Positions 26,957 to 34,741 of a stretch of DNA of 64,000 nt are shown piece after piece (the first letter of the stretch is position 1; the number at the start of each line of letters is the position of its first letter). A model generated the notes under the pieces. It searched no databases. It was not told the origin of the DNA and saw nothing but the letters and a program-made list of their open reading frames with translations. The translations under genes were made by a program, and so were the position numbers. The DNA comes from WLWS01 sp965243105 (GTDB taxonomy: Bacteria; Pseudomonadota; Gammaproteobacteria; Eutrophobiales; Eutrophobiaceae): contig CBDEUC010000003.1 of assembly GCA_965243105.1 (NCBI GenBank), positions 1,550,001 through 1,614,000 of the forward strand, read 5' to 3'.

Positions 26957-27529
26957 TCAGGAGAGCACGTATCCCAGGTCGCGCAGGGGTGCCACAACCA
27001 GTGACAGGAACAGGTAGATGCCAAGCAGGACAATCATGGGTGAAAAATCCAGCCCGGCTGTCGGCGGTATTTTTTCCCGCACTCGACGCATGAGTGGCTC
27101 TGTTACCTGGTACATCACCACGGTCAGGGGATTGTAGGCACCGGGGTTGATCCAGCTGATTACCACCATGATAAAAATAAAGAACATGTAAACGTAGGCG
27201 GTGAGCTGCAGCAGCTCTGACAGGCAAAGAACCAGCAGACCCGGAATAGCAGGCAAGCGGCCGGAGAGAAGCAGGGAAAGAAAAATGATCTTCAGTCCCT
27301 GTATGCTGAAAAGGAGAACAATTGACGGCCAGTCGATACCGGCAAACCCCGGGATAAATTTTCTAAGGAAACGCAGTGGCGGGTTTGTCAGCTTGACGAT
27401 AGCCTGGGAGATTGGATTATAAAAATCCGCCCGGGCCAGTTGAAAAATAAAGCGTAGCAGCACCAGCAGCAGGTAAATACCAACTACGAACTCGATAAGG
27501 GTGGCGCCCGCCTGAAGTAGATAGCTCAA
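26957..27529 (-). CDS. yggT: YggT family membrane protein
   Basis: The 190-residue protein is a tandem duplication of the YggT unit: each half has two helices and a conserved segment, FYNPISQAIVKLTNPPLRFLR in the first and YNPLTVVMYQVTEPLMRRVR in the second. YggT proteins are linked to membrane integrity and division in various bacteria, but no exact role is established. It overlaps proC by four bases. Confidence 0.9.
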   Translation of the reverse strand: MSYLLQAGATLIEFVVGIYLLLVLLRFIFQLARADFYNPISQAIVKLTNPPLRFLRKFIPGFAGIDWPSIVLLFSIQGLKIIFLSLLLSGRLPAIPGLLVLCLSELLQLTAYVYMFFIFIMVVISWINPGAYNPLTVVMYQVTEPLMRRVREKIPPTAGLDFSPMIVLLGIYLFLSLVVAPLRDLGYVLS

Positions 27530-28362
27530 GATTCTTCATCCCGGGAAAAGGATTCGGCAAGTTCCCGGGACCGATCCCTCGCACCGCTCAATGCAGCCTC
27601 GAACAGCTCGATAAATTTGCCGTCCATGAGCACCTGCAGCGCTCTTTCCGTTGTACCTCCCGGGGAAGTGACCTGGCGTCGAAGTTCCGCTACATCAAGA
27701 TTACTTTCCAGAGCCATTTTTGCTGCACCAAGGGCGGTTTCAAGGGTCAACAGGCGGGCCTGCTCGGGTTCGAGACCGAGCCTGGCTGCGGCCTTCTGCA
27801 TTGCCTCCATTTGCAGGAAAAAATAGGCCGGCCCGCTACCTGACAGGGCAGTGACCGCGTCGATTTCCTCTTCATCCCTGAGCCAGACCGTGACACCAAC
27901 TGAGCGCATGATTCCCTCGGCAAGCTGCTTCTGCTCTTCACTGGCATGCTCATTGGCGTACAGGCCGGCGGCGCCTGCCTGGATAAGTGCCGGCGTATTT
28001 GGCATTACCCGCACAACGGCTGCTGCGCCGCCCAGTCCGTCGTTGATCGCGGCCAGCCGCACGCCGGCAGCAATAGAAAGAACAAGCGTGGAATCCGCCC
28101 TGAATACGGTACTGATTTCGGCAATAGTCTGCTGGATCGCCTGGGGTTTAACCGCTAGAACGACAACTTCAGCATTTGCCACCGCCTGCTCGCTGTTGTC
28201 GGTCAGCTCGATGTTAAAAAGCCTGCCGGTCAGCTTGCGTTGCTCAGCATCCGGGTCGGCACCAACGATGAGGTTGCCAGGGTAGCCATTGGCAATCAGC
28301 CCACCTATAAGGCTGCGGCCCATGTTCCCACAACCAAGAAAAGCGATCCGGACCTGCTTCAT
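27526..28362 (-). CDS. proC: pyrroline-5-carboxylate reductase
   Basis: The 278-residue enzyme catalyses the last step of proline synthesis. It has the Rossmann motif FLGCGNMGRSLIGGL, the AVKPQ loop and the C-terminal signature ALSGSGPAYFFLQMEA with LRRQVTSPGGTT. It lies between yggS and yggT, the standard gammaproteobacterial arrangement. Confidence 0.97.
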   Translation of the reverse strand: MKQVRIAFLGCGNMGRSLIGGLIANGYPGNLIVGADPDAEQRKLTGRLFNIELTDNSEQAVANAEVVVLAVKPQAIQQTIAEISTVFRADSTLVLSIAAGVRLAAINDGLGGAAAVVRVMPNTPALIQAGAAGLYANEHASEEQKQLAEGIMRSVGVTVWLRDEEEIDAVTALSGSGPAYFFLQMEAMQKAAARLGLEPEQARLLTLETALGAAKMALESNLDVAELRRQVTSPGGTTERALQVLMDGKFIELFEAALSGARDRSRELAESFSRDEES

Positions 28363-28449
28363 GAGAGGTAGAGTGACAGTTTATTCATGCGCGCAGTTTA
28401 CCAAAAATGCGCAAGGTCGGGTGCCGGACCACGATTGCCAGTCCCTGTT

Positions 28450-29133
28450 TCATTTCCTCGGACCAAAAATCGCTGTTCCAATCCTTACCATTGTCGAGCC
28501 TTCCGCGATGGCCGCTTCCATGTCGAACGTGGTGCCCATGGAAAGGGTGTCCAGCTCGTGTCCCTGCTTGCCGAGTTCCCCGTACAGCTCCCGTAAACGA
28601 CAAAACTGCTCTCTTTGTAATTCGAATTCCTTCACCGGTGCCGGCAGCGCCATCAGCCCACGCAGGCTGATACCGGGAAGCATGGCTATTTCTGCAGCAA
28701 AATCGAACAATTGTCCTGCATCTACCCCCGATTTACTGCTTTCCTGGCTGATATTGACCTGGATACAGGTATTTAATGGGGGCATGGAAGCCGGGCGCAG
28801 ACGACTCAGTCGCTGGGCGAGCTTAAGGCGGTCCAGCGAGTGTATCCAGTCGAAATTTTCAGCAACCCCCTTTGCCTTGTTGCTTTGCAGCGGGCCGATG
28901 AAATGCCAGCAGATGCCCTCGTCTCTCAGGTCATTGATTTTTATGAGTGCTTCCTGCTGGTAGTTCTCACCGAAGTGTTTTTGACCTTCCCGCGCTATTT
29001 CCAAAACTTCCTGGCTGCTGCGGGTCTTGCTGACAGCCAGCAGCCTGACACTGGCCTCATCACGGCCGTATTTTTGCTCCAGTTTGTGAATACTTTCACG
29101 AACATTATTTAGTTGTTGAGCTATAGATTGCAT
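28450..29133 (-). CDS. yggS: YggS/PLPBP family pyridoxal phosphate homeostasis protein
   Basis: The 227-residue alanine-racemase-fold protein binds pyridoxal phosphate on the Lys of LLAVSKTR. GENYQQEAL, WHFIGPLQSNKAK, and the phosphate site LSMGTTFDMEAAI with VRIGTAIFG are conserved. It buffers the PLP pool and has no known enzymatic reaction. It is divergent from pilT. Confidence 0.95.
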   Translation of the reverse strand: MQSIAQQLNNVRESIHKLEQKYGRDEASVRLLAVSKTRSSQEVLEIAREGQKHFGENYQQEALIKINDLRDEGICWHFIGPLQSNKAKGVAENFDWIHSLDRLKLAQRLSRLRPASMPPLNTCIQVNISQESSKSGVDAGQLFDFAAEIAMLPGISLRGLMALPAPVKEFELQREQFCRLRELYGELGKQGHELDTLSMGTTFDMEAAIAEGSTMVRIGTAIFGPRK

Positions 29134-29298
29134 AGGGATAGAGTAGTCTATAATTCAAAAAATCAGTAACATAGCCACATAAGGGACCTGGTTTAATAAT
29201 AATCAAAATATGGTGAGGACGTTGCTGCAGGGTCACGCCATATTGTACGGGATGCACTTATAAATTCTAAAAATTTATCGCTTAACTGGAGGCTATAA

Positions 29299-30333
29299 AT
29301 GGATATAGGTGAACTGCTCGCTTTCGGCGTAAAAAACGGATGTTCAGACATGCACTTGTCCGCGGGACTGCCCCCCATGATTCGTGTGGATGGTGATGTC
29401 AGGAGGGTCAATGTACCTCCGCTGGACCATAAGGAAGTCCATGACATGGTGTATGACATCATGAACGACAAGCAGCGCAAGGACTACGAGGAGTTTCTCG
29501 AGTGTGACTTTTCCTTTGAGGTGCCTGGTCTTGCCCGCTTCAGGGTAAACGCCTTTAACCAGAACAGGGGCTCAGCCGCCGTGTTTCGAACTATTCCCTC
29601 GGAAATACTTTCGCTGGAGCAACTGGGCGCGCCAAAGATTTTTGAAGAGATCTCAGACTACCCCCGCGGCGTAGTGCTTGTGACCGGCCCTACAGGTTCA
29701 GGCAAGTCGACCACGCTGGCTGGCATGGTGAATCACAAGAATGAGACTGAGTATGGCCATATCCTGACTCTCGAAGACCCTATCGAATTCGTGCATGAGA
29801 GTAAAAAGTGCCTGATGAACCAGAGGGAAATACACCGCGATACGCTTGGCTTTAACGAAGCGCTTCGCTCAGCACTTCGAGAAGACCCGGACGTGATACT
29901 GGTTGGCGAAATGCGAGACCTTGAAACCATTCGTCTTGCGCTTGGCGCAGCTGAAACCGGTCACCTGGTATTTGGCACGCTGCATACCAGTTCCGCGGCG
30001 AAAACCATTGACCGTGTCGTTGACGTGTTTCCTGCCGAGGAAAAAGACATGGTACGGGCCATGCTCTCGGAATCCCTGAGAGCGGTTATTTCCCAGGCCC
30101 TGCTGAAAAAGAAAGGGGGCGGGCGCGTAGCTGCCCATGAAATCATGATTGGTACGCCGGCGATACGTAACCTGATTCGTGAAAACAAGATTGCGCAGAT
30201 GTATTCAGCGATTCAAACCGGTCAGCAGTTTGGTATGAAAACCCTTGACCAGGACTTGCAGCGACTGGTGCAGGAAGGAGTTGTCGATCGCAACGAAGCC
30301 AGGAACAAGGCGGCCAACAAGGACAACTTCTAA
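29299..30333 (+). CDS. pilT: type IV pilus retraction ATPase PilT
   Basis: The 344-residue motor has the usual PilT length. Walker A GPTGSGKSTT, the Asp box DPIEFVH, Walker B ILVGEMRDLETIRLALGAAETGHLV and the His box GTLHTSSA are intact. It hexamerises at the inner membrane and disassembles pilin subunits to retract the pilus for twitching and DNA uptake. A GGAGG ribosome-binding site precedes the ATG. It is first of three tandem paralogues. Confidence 0.97.
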   Translation: MDIGELLAFGVKNGCSDMHLSAGLPPMIRVDGDVRRVNVPPLDHKEVHDMVYDIMNDKQRKDYEEFLECDFSFEVPGLARFRVNAFNQNRGSAAVFRTIPSEILSLEQLGAPKIFEEISDYPRGVVLVTGPTGSGKSTTLAGMVNHKNETEYGHILTLEDPIEFVHESKKCLMNQREIHRDTLGFNEALRSALREDPDVILVGEMRDLETIRLALGAAETGHLVFGTLHTSSAAKTIDRVVDVFPAEEKDMVRAMLSESLRAVISQALLKKKGGGRVAAHEIMIGTPAIRNLIRENKIAQMYSAIQTGQQFGMKTLDQDLQRLVQEGVVDRNEARNKAANKDNF

Positions 30334-30355
30334 AAACATATAACGGGGAACCCTG

Positions 30356-31519
30356 ATGGAAAGAGAACAAGCGATAAAATTCATGCAGGACCTTCTCAAG
30401 CTGATGATTGAGAAGAAGGGTTCAGATCTCTTTGTCACAGTAGGCTTTCCGCCGGCCATGAAGGTACAGGGCAAGATGACGCCAGTTTCGAAGACGGCGC
30501 TGACCCCGGAAAACACCAAGGCCATGGCTTATGCCATCATGAATGACAGGCAGCTGAAAGAGTACGAGGCAACCAAGGAATGTAACTTTGCCGTGGCACC
30601 AAAGGGCATCGGTCGTTTCCGTGCCAATGCCTTTATTCAGCAGGGTTGCTGTGGTCTTGTCATGCGTGTGATTGAAACGGATGTTCCCAACATCGATAAG
30701 CTTGGTCTTCCGGAAGTGCTCAAGGAAACGGTGATGACCAAGAACGGCCTGATTATCATGGTCGGTGGCACCGGTTCCGGTAAGTCCACCTCGTTGGCGG
30801 CGATGATCGATTATCGTAACCAGAACAGTTACGGTCATATCATCACTATCGAGGATCCCATTGAGTATGTTCATCCTCACAAGAACTGCGTGATCATGCA
30901 GCGCGAGGTCGGCGTGGACACCGACGACTGGGATATTGCCCTGAAAAACACCCTGCGCCAGGCACCCGATGTGATCCTGCTCGGGGAAATCCGGGATCGT
31001 GATACCATGGAGTTCGGTATTGCTTTTGCGGAAACCGGTCACCTTGCCATGGCGACCCTTCACGCGAATAGTTCTAACCAGGCCCTTGACCGAATAATCA
31101 ACTTCTTCCCGGAAGAGCGTAAGCAGCAGTTGCTCATGGACTTATCTCTCAACCTGAAAGCGGTGATATCCCAGCGCCTTGTAAAAACGCCGGATGGCAA
31201 GGGCAGGCGCGCGGCTATCGAGATACTGCTTAACTCCCCGTTGATTTCTGACCTCATCCACAAGGGAGATGTGCATGAGATTAAGAATATCATGGCGAAG
31301 TCCCGTGAGCTGGGTATGCAGACCTTTGACCAGGCGCTGTTCGACCTGCAGCAGGCGGATGAAATTTCCTACGAAGAAGCACTTCGAAATGCGGACTCTG
31401 TCAACGAACTCAGATTGAAGATCAAGCTGGAAGGCAAGGACGCAAAGGAAAGCGACAAGATGGCGGGCCTCGATCATCTCAGTCTCGAAGAGGACGAAGA
31501 AGAGTCTGGAATGCTGTAG
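30356..31519 (+). CDS. pilU: PilT-dependent retraction ATPase PilU
   Basis: The 387-residue PilT paralogue has Walker A GGTGSGKSTS, Walker B ILLGEIRDRDTMEFGIAFAETGHLA and GTLHAN-type box ATLHANSSNQ. The acidic C-terminal tail (LSLEEDEEESGML) is typical of PilU. PilU needs PilT for its retraction role. It follows pilT by 22 bases with GGGGA before the ATG. Confidence 0.95.
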   Translation: MEREQAIKFMQDLLKLMIEKKGSDLFVTVGFPPAMKVQGKMTPVSKTALTPENTKAMAYAIMNDRQLKEYEATKECNFAVAPKGIGRFRANAFIQQGCCGLVMRVIETDVPNIDKLGLPEVLKETVMTKNGLIIMVGGTGSGKSTSLAAMIDYRNQNSYGHIITIEDPIEYVHPHKNCVIMQREVGVDTDDWDIALKNTLRQAPDVILLGEIRDRDTMEFGIAFAETGHLAMATLHANSSNQALDRIINFFPEERKQQLLMDLSLNLKAVISQRLVKTPDGKGRRAAIEILLNSPLISDLIHKGDVHEIKNIMAKSRELGMQTFDQALFDLQQADEISYEEALRNADSVNELRLKIKLEGKDAKESDKMAGLDHLSLEEDEEESGML

Positions 31520-31562
31520 CAGAAAAGACCGTTAATAAAAATCACCTGAGGAATACAAAAGC

Positions 31563-32621
31563 GTGGACATAAATCCCTACCTGAAGCTTGTTGTAGAGAA
31601 AAGTGCGTCGGACCTGTTTTTCACCACCAACTCTCCGGTCAAGATAAAGATTGAAGGTAAGGCGAGTGCGGTCGGAAAGACAACGCTTGATGGTGAGATG
31701 TGCAAAGCCGCCGCTTACGGCATCATGAATGACAAGCAGATAGCCGATTTCGAAGAAACCATGGAATGTGACTTTGCCATTGCCCTGCCGGATGATTCGG
31801 GACGCTTTCGAGTAAATGTTTTCAGGCAAAGGGGTGAAGTCGGTATGGTGCTTCGCCGAATTCCCACGACGATCCCGACCATAGCCGACCTCGGTGTACC
31901 CGATATATTAAAGGAGTTGATTTGTCACAAGCGTGGCCTGCTATTGATGGTGGGAGCTACCGGCTCGGGTAAATCAACAACCCTTGCGGCGATGATCAAT
32001 CATCGCAATGAAACCATGGCTGGCCACATCCTGACCATTGAAGACCCTGTTGAATTCAGCCATCCCAACAAGAAATCGATCCTGAATCAACGCGAAGTTG
32101 GTGTTGATACCCAATCCTATGCGAGGGCGCTGAAAGCATCCCTGCGTGAAGCACCGGATGTCATTCTCATCGGTGAGATCAGGGACAGGGAAACCATGGA
32201 AGCTGCCATGGAGCTTTCCAACACGGGTCACCTGGCCATTTCAACCCTGCACGCCAACAATGCGAACCAGGCCATGGAGCGTGTGATTAACATGTTTCCA
32301 CAGGACATGCACAAGCAGTTGTTCATGGATCTCTCCCTGAATATCCGTGCGGTGATTTCCCAGAGACTGGTGCTCGCGGTGAATGGAAAGCGCTGTGCTG
32401 CTATCGAGATCCTGATTAATACCCCTCACATTGCCGAACTGATCCTCAAGGGAGAACTGGACGAGATCAAGGAAGCCATGGCCGACAGTGGCCAGAAGGG
32501 CATGCAGACCTTTGACGATGCATTGTTCAACCTTTACAAGGAAGAACGCATAGAAATGGAAGAGGCGCTCAACAACGCTGACTCCAGGACCAACCTCGAA
32601 GCAAAGATAAATTTCGGTTAA
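31563..32621 (+). CDS. third PilT/PilU-family ATPase
   Basis: This intact 352-residue paralogue follows pilU by 43 bases and starts with GTG after GAGGAA. Walker A GATGSGKSTT, DPVEFSHPNKKS, Walker B ILIGEIRDRETMEAAMELSNTGHLA and STLHANNANQ are all present, so it should be an active ATPase. It is closer to PilU in the GEIRDR and LHAN motifs but lacks the acidic tail. Some gammaproteobacteria carry extra PilT-like genes; the role of this one is not known. Confidence 0.85.
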   Translation: MDINPYLKLVVEKSASDLFFTTNSPVKIKIEGKASAVGKTTLDGEMCKAAAYGIMNDKQIADFEETMECDFAIALPDDSGRFRVNVFRQRGEVGMVLRRIPTTIPTIADLGVPDILKELICHKRGLLLMVGATGSGKSTTLAAMINHRNETMAGHILTIEDPVEFSHPNKKSILNQREVGVDTQSYARALKASLREAPDVILIGEIRDRETMEAAMELSNTGHLAISTLHANNANQAMERVINMFPQDMHKQLFMDLSLNIRAVISQRLVLAVNGKRCAAIEILINTPHIAELILKGELDEIKEAMADSGQKGMQTFDDALFNLYKEERIEMEEALNNADSRTNLEAKINFG

Positions 32622-32634
32622 TCCCGCCTGCGGC

Positions 32635-33498
32635 CTATTCGCCGCAGTACTCGCTAACGATCAGGGTGAGGTCGTCCTTGCATTCCTCACCTCCACTAAA
32701 ATTTTCCAGTTGCTCCACAAGGCAAGCCGCCAGGTTCGCAACTGGTAGTTGTCGCTGTGACGACAGGAATTGGTGCAGTCGTTCGCTGCCAAAAGTTTCC
32801 CTGTCCGGGTTAGCCCATTCCATGGCAGCGTCCGTATAGGCAACCAGCTTGTCACCCGGTCTGAGCTGGTATGCTTCTTCTTCGTAGCGAACCGGTTCCT
32901 CTTCAAATATTCCGAGGGCGCAGCCGCCCTGTTCAAACTGGACAACATCACTGCCATCCGCTGGCAGGATCAGCAGTGGCGGGTGACCCGCATGTGTAAC
33001 AGTGAGGTAACCGCTGGGGCGAATGCGAAAAAACACCGCTGACACGGAACGACCCGTATTGCGACTTGCAATAAGCCGGTTGAGTATCCTCAGCGATTCA
33101 TCGGTGGCCAGGTTTCTTCGAATTCCTTCCAGCCCGATGTGCACCATCATTGTCATCAGGGCAGCGGCGACACCATGACCGGTCGCATCCCCCAGGAAGA
33201 TGGCGATATCACCCTCCCTGTTTTGCAGGAAGTCATACACATCACCGGAAACCTTCGCATAGGGGCGGTAGACCACTTCGGTCTTGATATAGGGCAGGGC
33301 AGGTGCTGCGGGTAATACCATCTGCTGGAATTCGGCAGCAAGTTGCAGGTCCTGCTGGACAAGATTGTGCTGTTCCAGTAACTGTTGCTCGGCGCGATCC
33401 CGTGCCTGCGCCGTTTCCCTGGCCTTTTCAAGGATGCTTACCAGGTCTGAACCGCTGTTATGCCTGGTGGCTTTTATTGCGAGGTTACTTTGCGGCAT
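32635..33498 (-). CDS. SpoIIE/RsbU-type PP2C phosphatase
   Basis: The 287-residue protein has a short coiled coil (about residues 25-60) and then a SpoIIE-family Ser/Thr phosphatase domain. Metal-binding motifs are SGDVYDF, FLGDATGHGVAAAL, AYTDAAMEW and DDLTLIV. There is no receiver, HAMP or PAS domain, so the input signal must come through the coiled coil or a partner. Such phosphatases usually dephosphorylate anti-sigma antagonists; none is encoded nearby. It is convergent with the third PilT-like gene. Confidence 0.88.
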   Translation of the reverse strand: MPQSNLAIKATRHNSGSDLVSILEKARETAQARDRAEQQLLEQHNLVQQDLQLAAEFQQMVLPAAPALPYIKTEVVYRPYAKVSGDVYDFLQNREGDIAIFLGDATGHGVAAALMTMMVHIGLEGIRRNLATDESLRILNRLIASRNTGRSVSAVFFRIRPSGYLTVTHAGHPPLLILPADGSDVVQFEQGGCALGIFEEEPVRYEEEAYQLRPGDKLVAYTDAAMEWANPDRETFGSERLHQFLSSQRQLPVANLAACLVEQLENFSGGEECKDDLTLIVSEYCGE

Positions 33499-33683
33499 GG
33501 TTTTAATGGAGTAGTCCAGGTACTCACGGGTTTAACATGGATACCCCGTGTATCGGCAGGCCGGGCTGGAACTTGATGGTTTGCGGGTGCGGGGCAGGAA
33601 ATTAGGCGAAAGACTGACCCGGGAAGGGCATCGTCGCTCCGGACTTCCTGTCCTTTCGCGACATACGGTCCATCCATGGACGT

Positions 33684-33711
33684 AAAAAAAGGGCCCTGGG
33701 GGCCCTTTTTT
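33684..33711 (-). terminator. bidirectional-looking terminator after pqqA
   Basis: GGGCCC and GGGCCC form a 6-bp stem (loop TGG) flanked by an A-run and a T-run that extend the pairing. It begins 21 bases downstream of pqqA and would end transcription from that gene. The 33499-33683 stretch beyond it, up to the phosphatase gene, shows no convincing gene. Confidence 0.85.
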
Positions 33712-33731
33712 CAAGTTATCCTTGAGGAGGA

Positions 33732-33806
33732 TTACTTGTTGTTGATGTACATGGTGACTTCAAAACCGAAACGAATGTCATTGTACTCTGGTGTTTCCCA
33801 TTTCAT
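33732..33806 (-). CDS. pqqA: coenzyme PQQ precursor peptide PqqA
   Basis: This 24-codon gene encodes a peptide beginning MKWETPEY and ending FGFEVTMYINNK. Glu16 and Tyr20, spaced E-x3-Y, are the two residues that PqqE and later enzymes join to make pyrroloquinoline quinone. The FGFEVTMY core is the hallmark of PqqA. AGGAG lies eight bases before the ATG. No pqqB, C, D or E occurs in the window. The gene has its own sigma-54 promoter and terminator. Confidence 0.95.
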   Translation of the reverse strand: MKWETPEYNDIRFGFEVTMYINNK

Positions 33807-33860
33807 TGCACTATCTCCTGTTTAATAGTTAGTTGGGTTGTTAAAACTTACTGTTATAGG

Positions 33861-33877
33861 AGCAATCCCCGTGCCAG
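33861..33877 (-). promoter_or_regulatory. sigma-54 promoter of pqqA
   Basis: On the minus strand the sequence CTGGCACG-GGGA-TTGCT matches the -24/-12 consensus (YTGGCACG-N4-TTGCW) essentially perfectly, with GG and GC ten bases apart. Transcription would start near 33850, giving a leader of about 44 bases before pqqA. Expression would require RpoN and an ATP-dependent activator. Confidence 0.88.
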
Positions 33878-33942
33878 ATTGACTCCGGCCAGGGCAAAAA
33901 ATTATTATCTATATAAAACAAGAGGTTACGACAGCACTTGGC

Positions 33943-34021
33943 TTGTGGTCCAGGTGGTGGTTCATGGGCTGGTTGTGGTTCAGGTTGTTATGAACCACTT
34001 TTACTGGTTTCCAGGAACCAC
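33943..34021. repeat. cluster of GTGGTTCA octamers, candidate activator-binding region upstream of pqqA
   Basis: Five GTGGTTCA-like octamers occur in 77 bases: GTGGTCCA at 33945, GTGGTTCA at 33957 and 33975, and the reverse forms TGAACCAC at 33991 and GGAACCAC at 34014. The first and third lie in a 16-base direct repeat (two mismatches) exactly 30 bases apart. GTGGTTCAT and ATGAACCAC also form a 9-bp inverted repeat. The cluster lies about 65-145 bases upstream of the sigma-54 -24 box, where activator sites are normally found. An A+T-rich stretch (33896-33920) lies between. Confidence 0.6.
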
Positions 34022-34741
34022 CTGCTGCAGATCCAGCCAGCCCCGGTAAAGCTCAAGGCCACTGTTCCTGTACTTTATTTCAAACTGGCCCAGGCAGGAG
34101 GAAGGGTCAAATTCCTCGAAATGCGCCTTTTGTCCCGTGGCCCACTCCAGCGCGGCAGTGAACTCCAGTGCGTAAAGTCGCCAGTTTGTTCGAAACTCGA
34201 GCCGGCCCTCGAGACGAAGCATGACTGGAAACACCGGGTGGGCATACCAGCGTCGGCCAAGATGCCTGGCCTTGGGCCACGGATTTGGGTAAAGCAGGTA
34301 ATGACGCTCCAGTTTCCAGCCGCTTTCAAGGGCCAGTAGCCAGAAATCCTGTAAATCCATTCGTACCAGCAGGCAGTTGTCTTCCAGGTCAAAACCCCGG
34401 TGTGCGCCACCTCGGCCGAGTCGATGCTTGCTCTTGTCGACACCGATGACCAGGTGCCCGGGGTATTGTTCCGCCAGCTGCCGGGTGGACAATCCATTTC
34501 CACAACCGGAATCAAGTATTAGCGGCCTGTCCACGTCGAGCCGGGTTTTTTCCACAAGCTCAAATCGCCTGCGGGCATTGCTGGTTACGGGCCGCTTGAA
34601 GCTTGAAGCAAAGTGACGATCAATTCGCGAGAAAAGGCGGGGGTGGATATCTTCCTGGTTACTGTCGACAGGTCTCGATCGGTACCGGGAAGCGCTATCC
34701 TCAACCAGGGTAGACGGCATAGGCGTCAAATACTGGTCCAT
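34001..34741 (-). CDS. TrmB-like SAM-dependent methyltransferase
   Basis: The 246-residue protein has the SAM motif ILDSGCGNGLSTRQLAEQYP, VIGVDKSKHRL and the YLLYPNPWPKARHLGRRW segment, which resembles the PDPWPKxRHxKRR motif of TrmB, the tRNA (guanine-46-N7) methyltransferase. The Asp of PDPWP is Asn here, and the N-terminal part differs. It may be a paralogue with another substrate. The start is uncertain: ATGs at 34741 and 34720 both overlap the pyrK-like gene. Confidence 0.75.
   Translation of the reverse strand: MDQYLTPMPSTLVEDSASRYRSRPVDSNQEDIHPRLFSRIDRHFASSFKRPVTSNARRRFELVEKTRLDVDRPLILDSGCGNGLSTRQLAEQYPGHLVIGVDKSKHRLGRGGAHRGFDLEDNCLLVRMDLQDFWLLALESGWKLERHYLLYPNPWPKARHLGRRWYAHPVFPVMLRLEGRLEFRTNWRLYALEFTAALEWATGQKAHFEEFDPSSCLGQFEIKYRNSGLELYRGWLDLQQVVPGNQ

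Noticed and set aside
31563..32621. Third PilT-like gene as a decaying duplicate
   Set aside because: All Walker, Asp and His boxes are intact, the frame is full length and a ribosome-binding site precedes the GTG, so it is treated as functional.
33474..33677. 67-codon minus-strand frame between pqqA and the phosphatase
   Set aside because: It lies beyond the pqqA terminator, has no ribosome-binding site or motif, and runs into the phosphatase gene start.
33938..34339. Cys/Gly-rich open frame beginning MACGPGGGSWAGCGSGCY, resembling a small modified-peptide precursor next to pqqA
   Set aside because: It has a TTG start at poor distance from a weak ribosome-binding site, no maturation genes nearby, and runs antisense through the methyltransferase gene. 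The Gly-rich stretch comes from the GTGGTTCA repeats, which are better explained as upstream binding sites.
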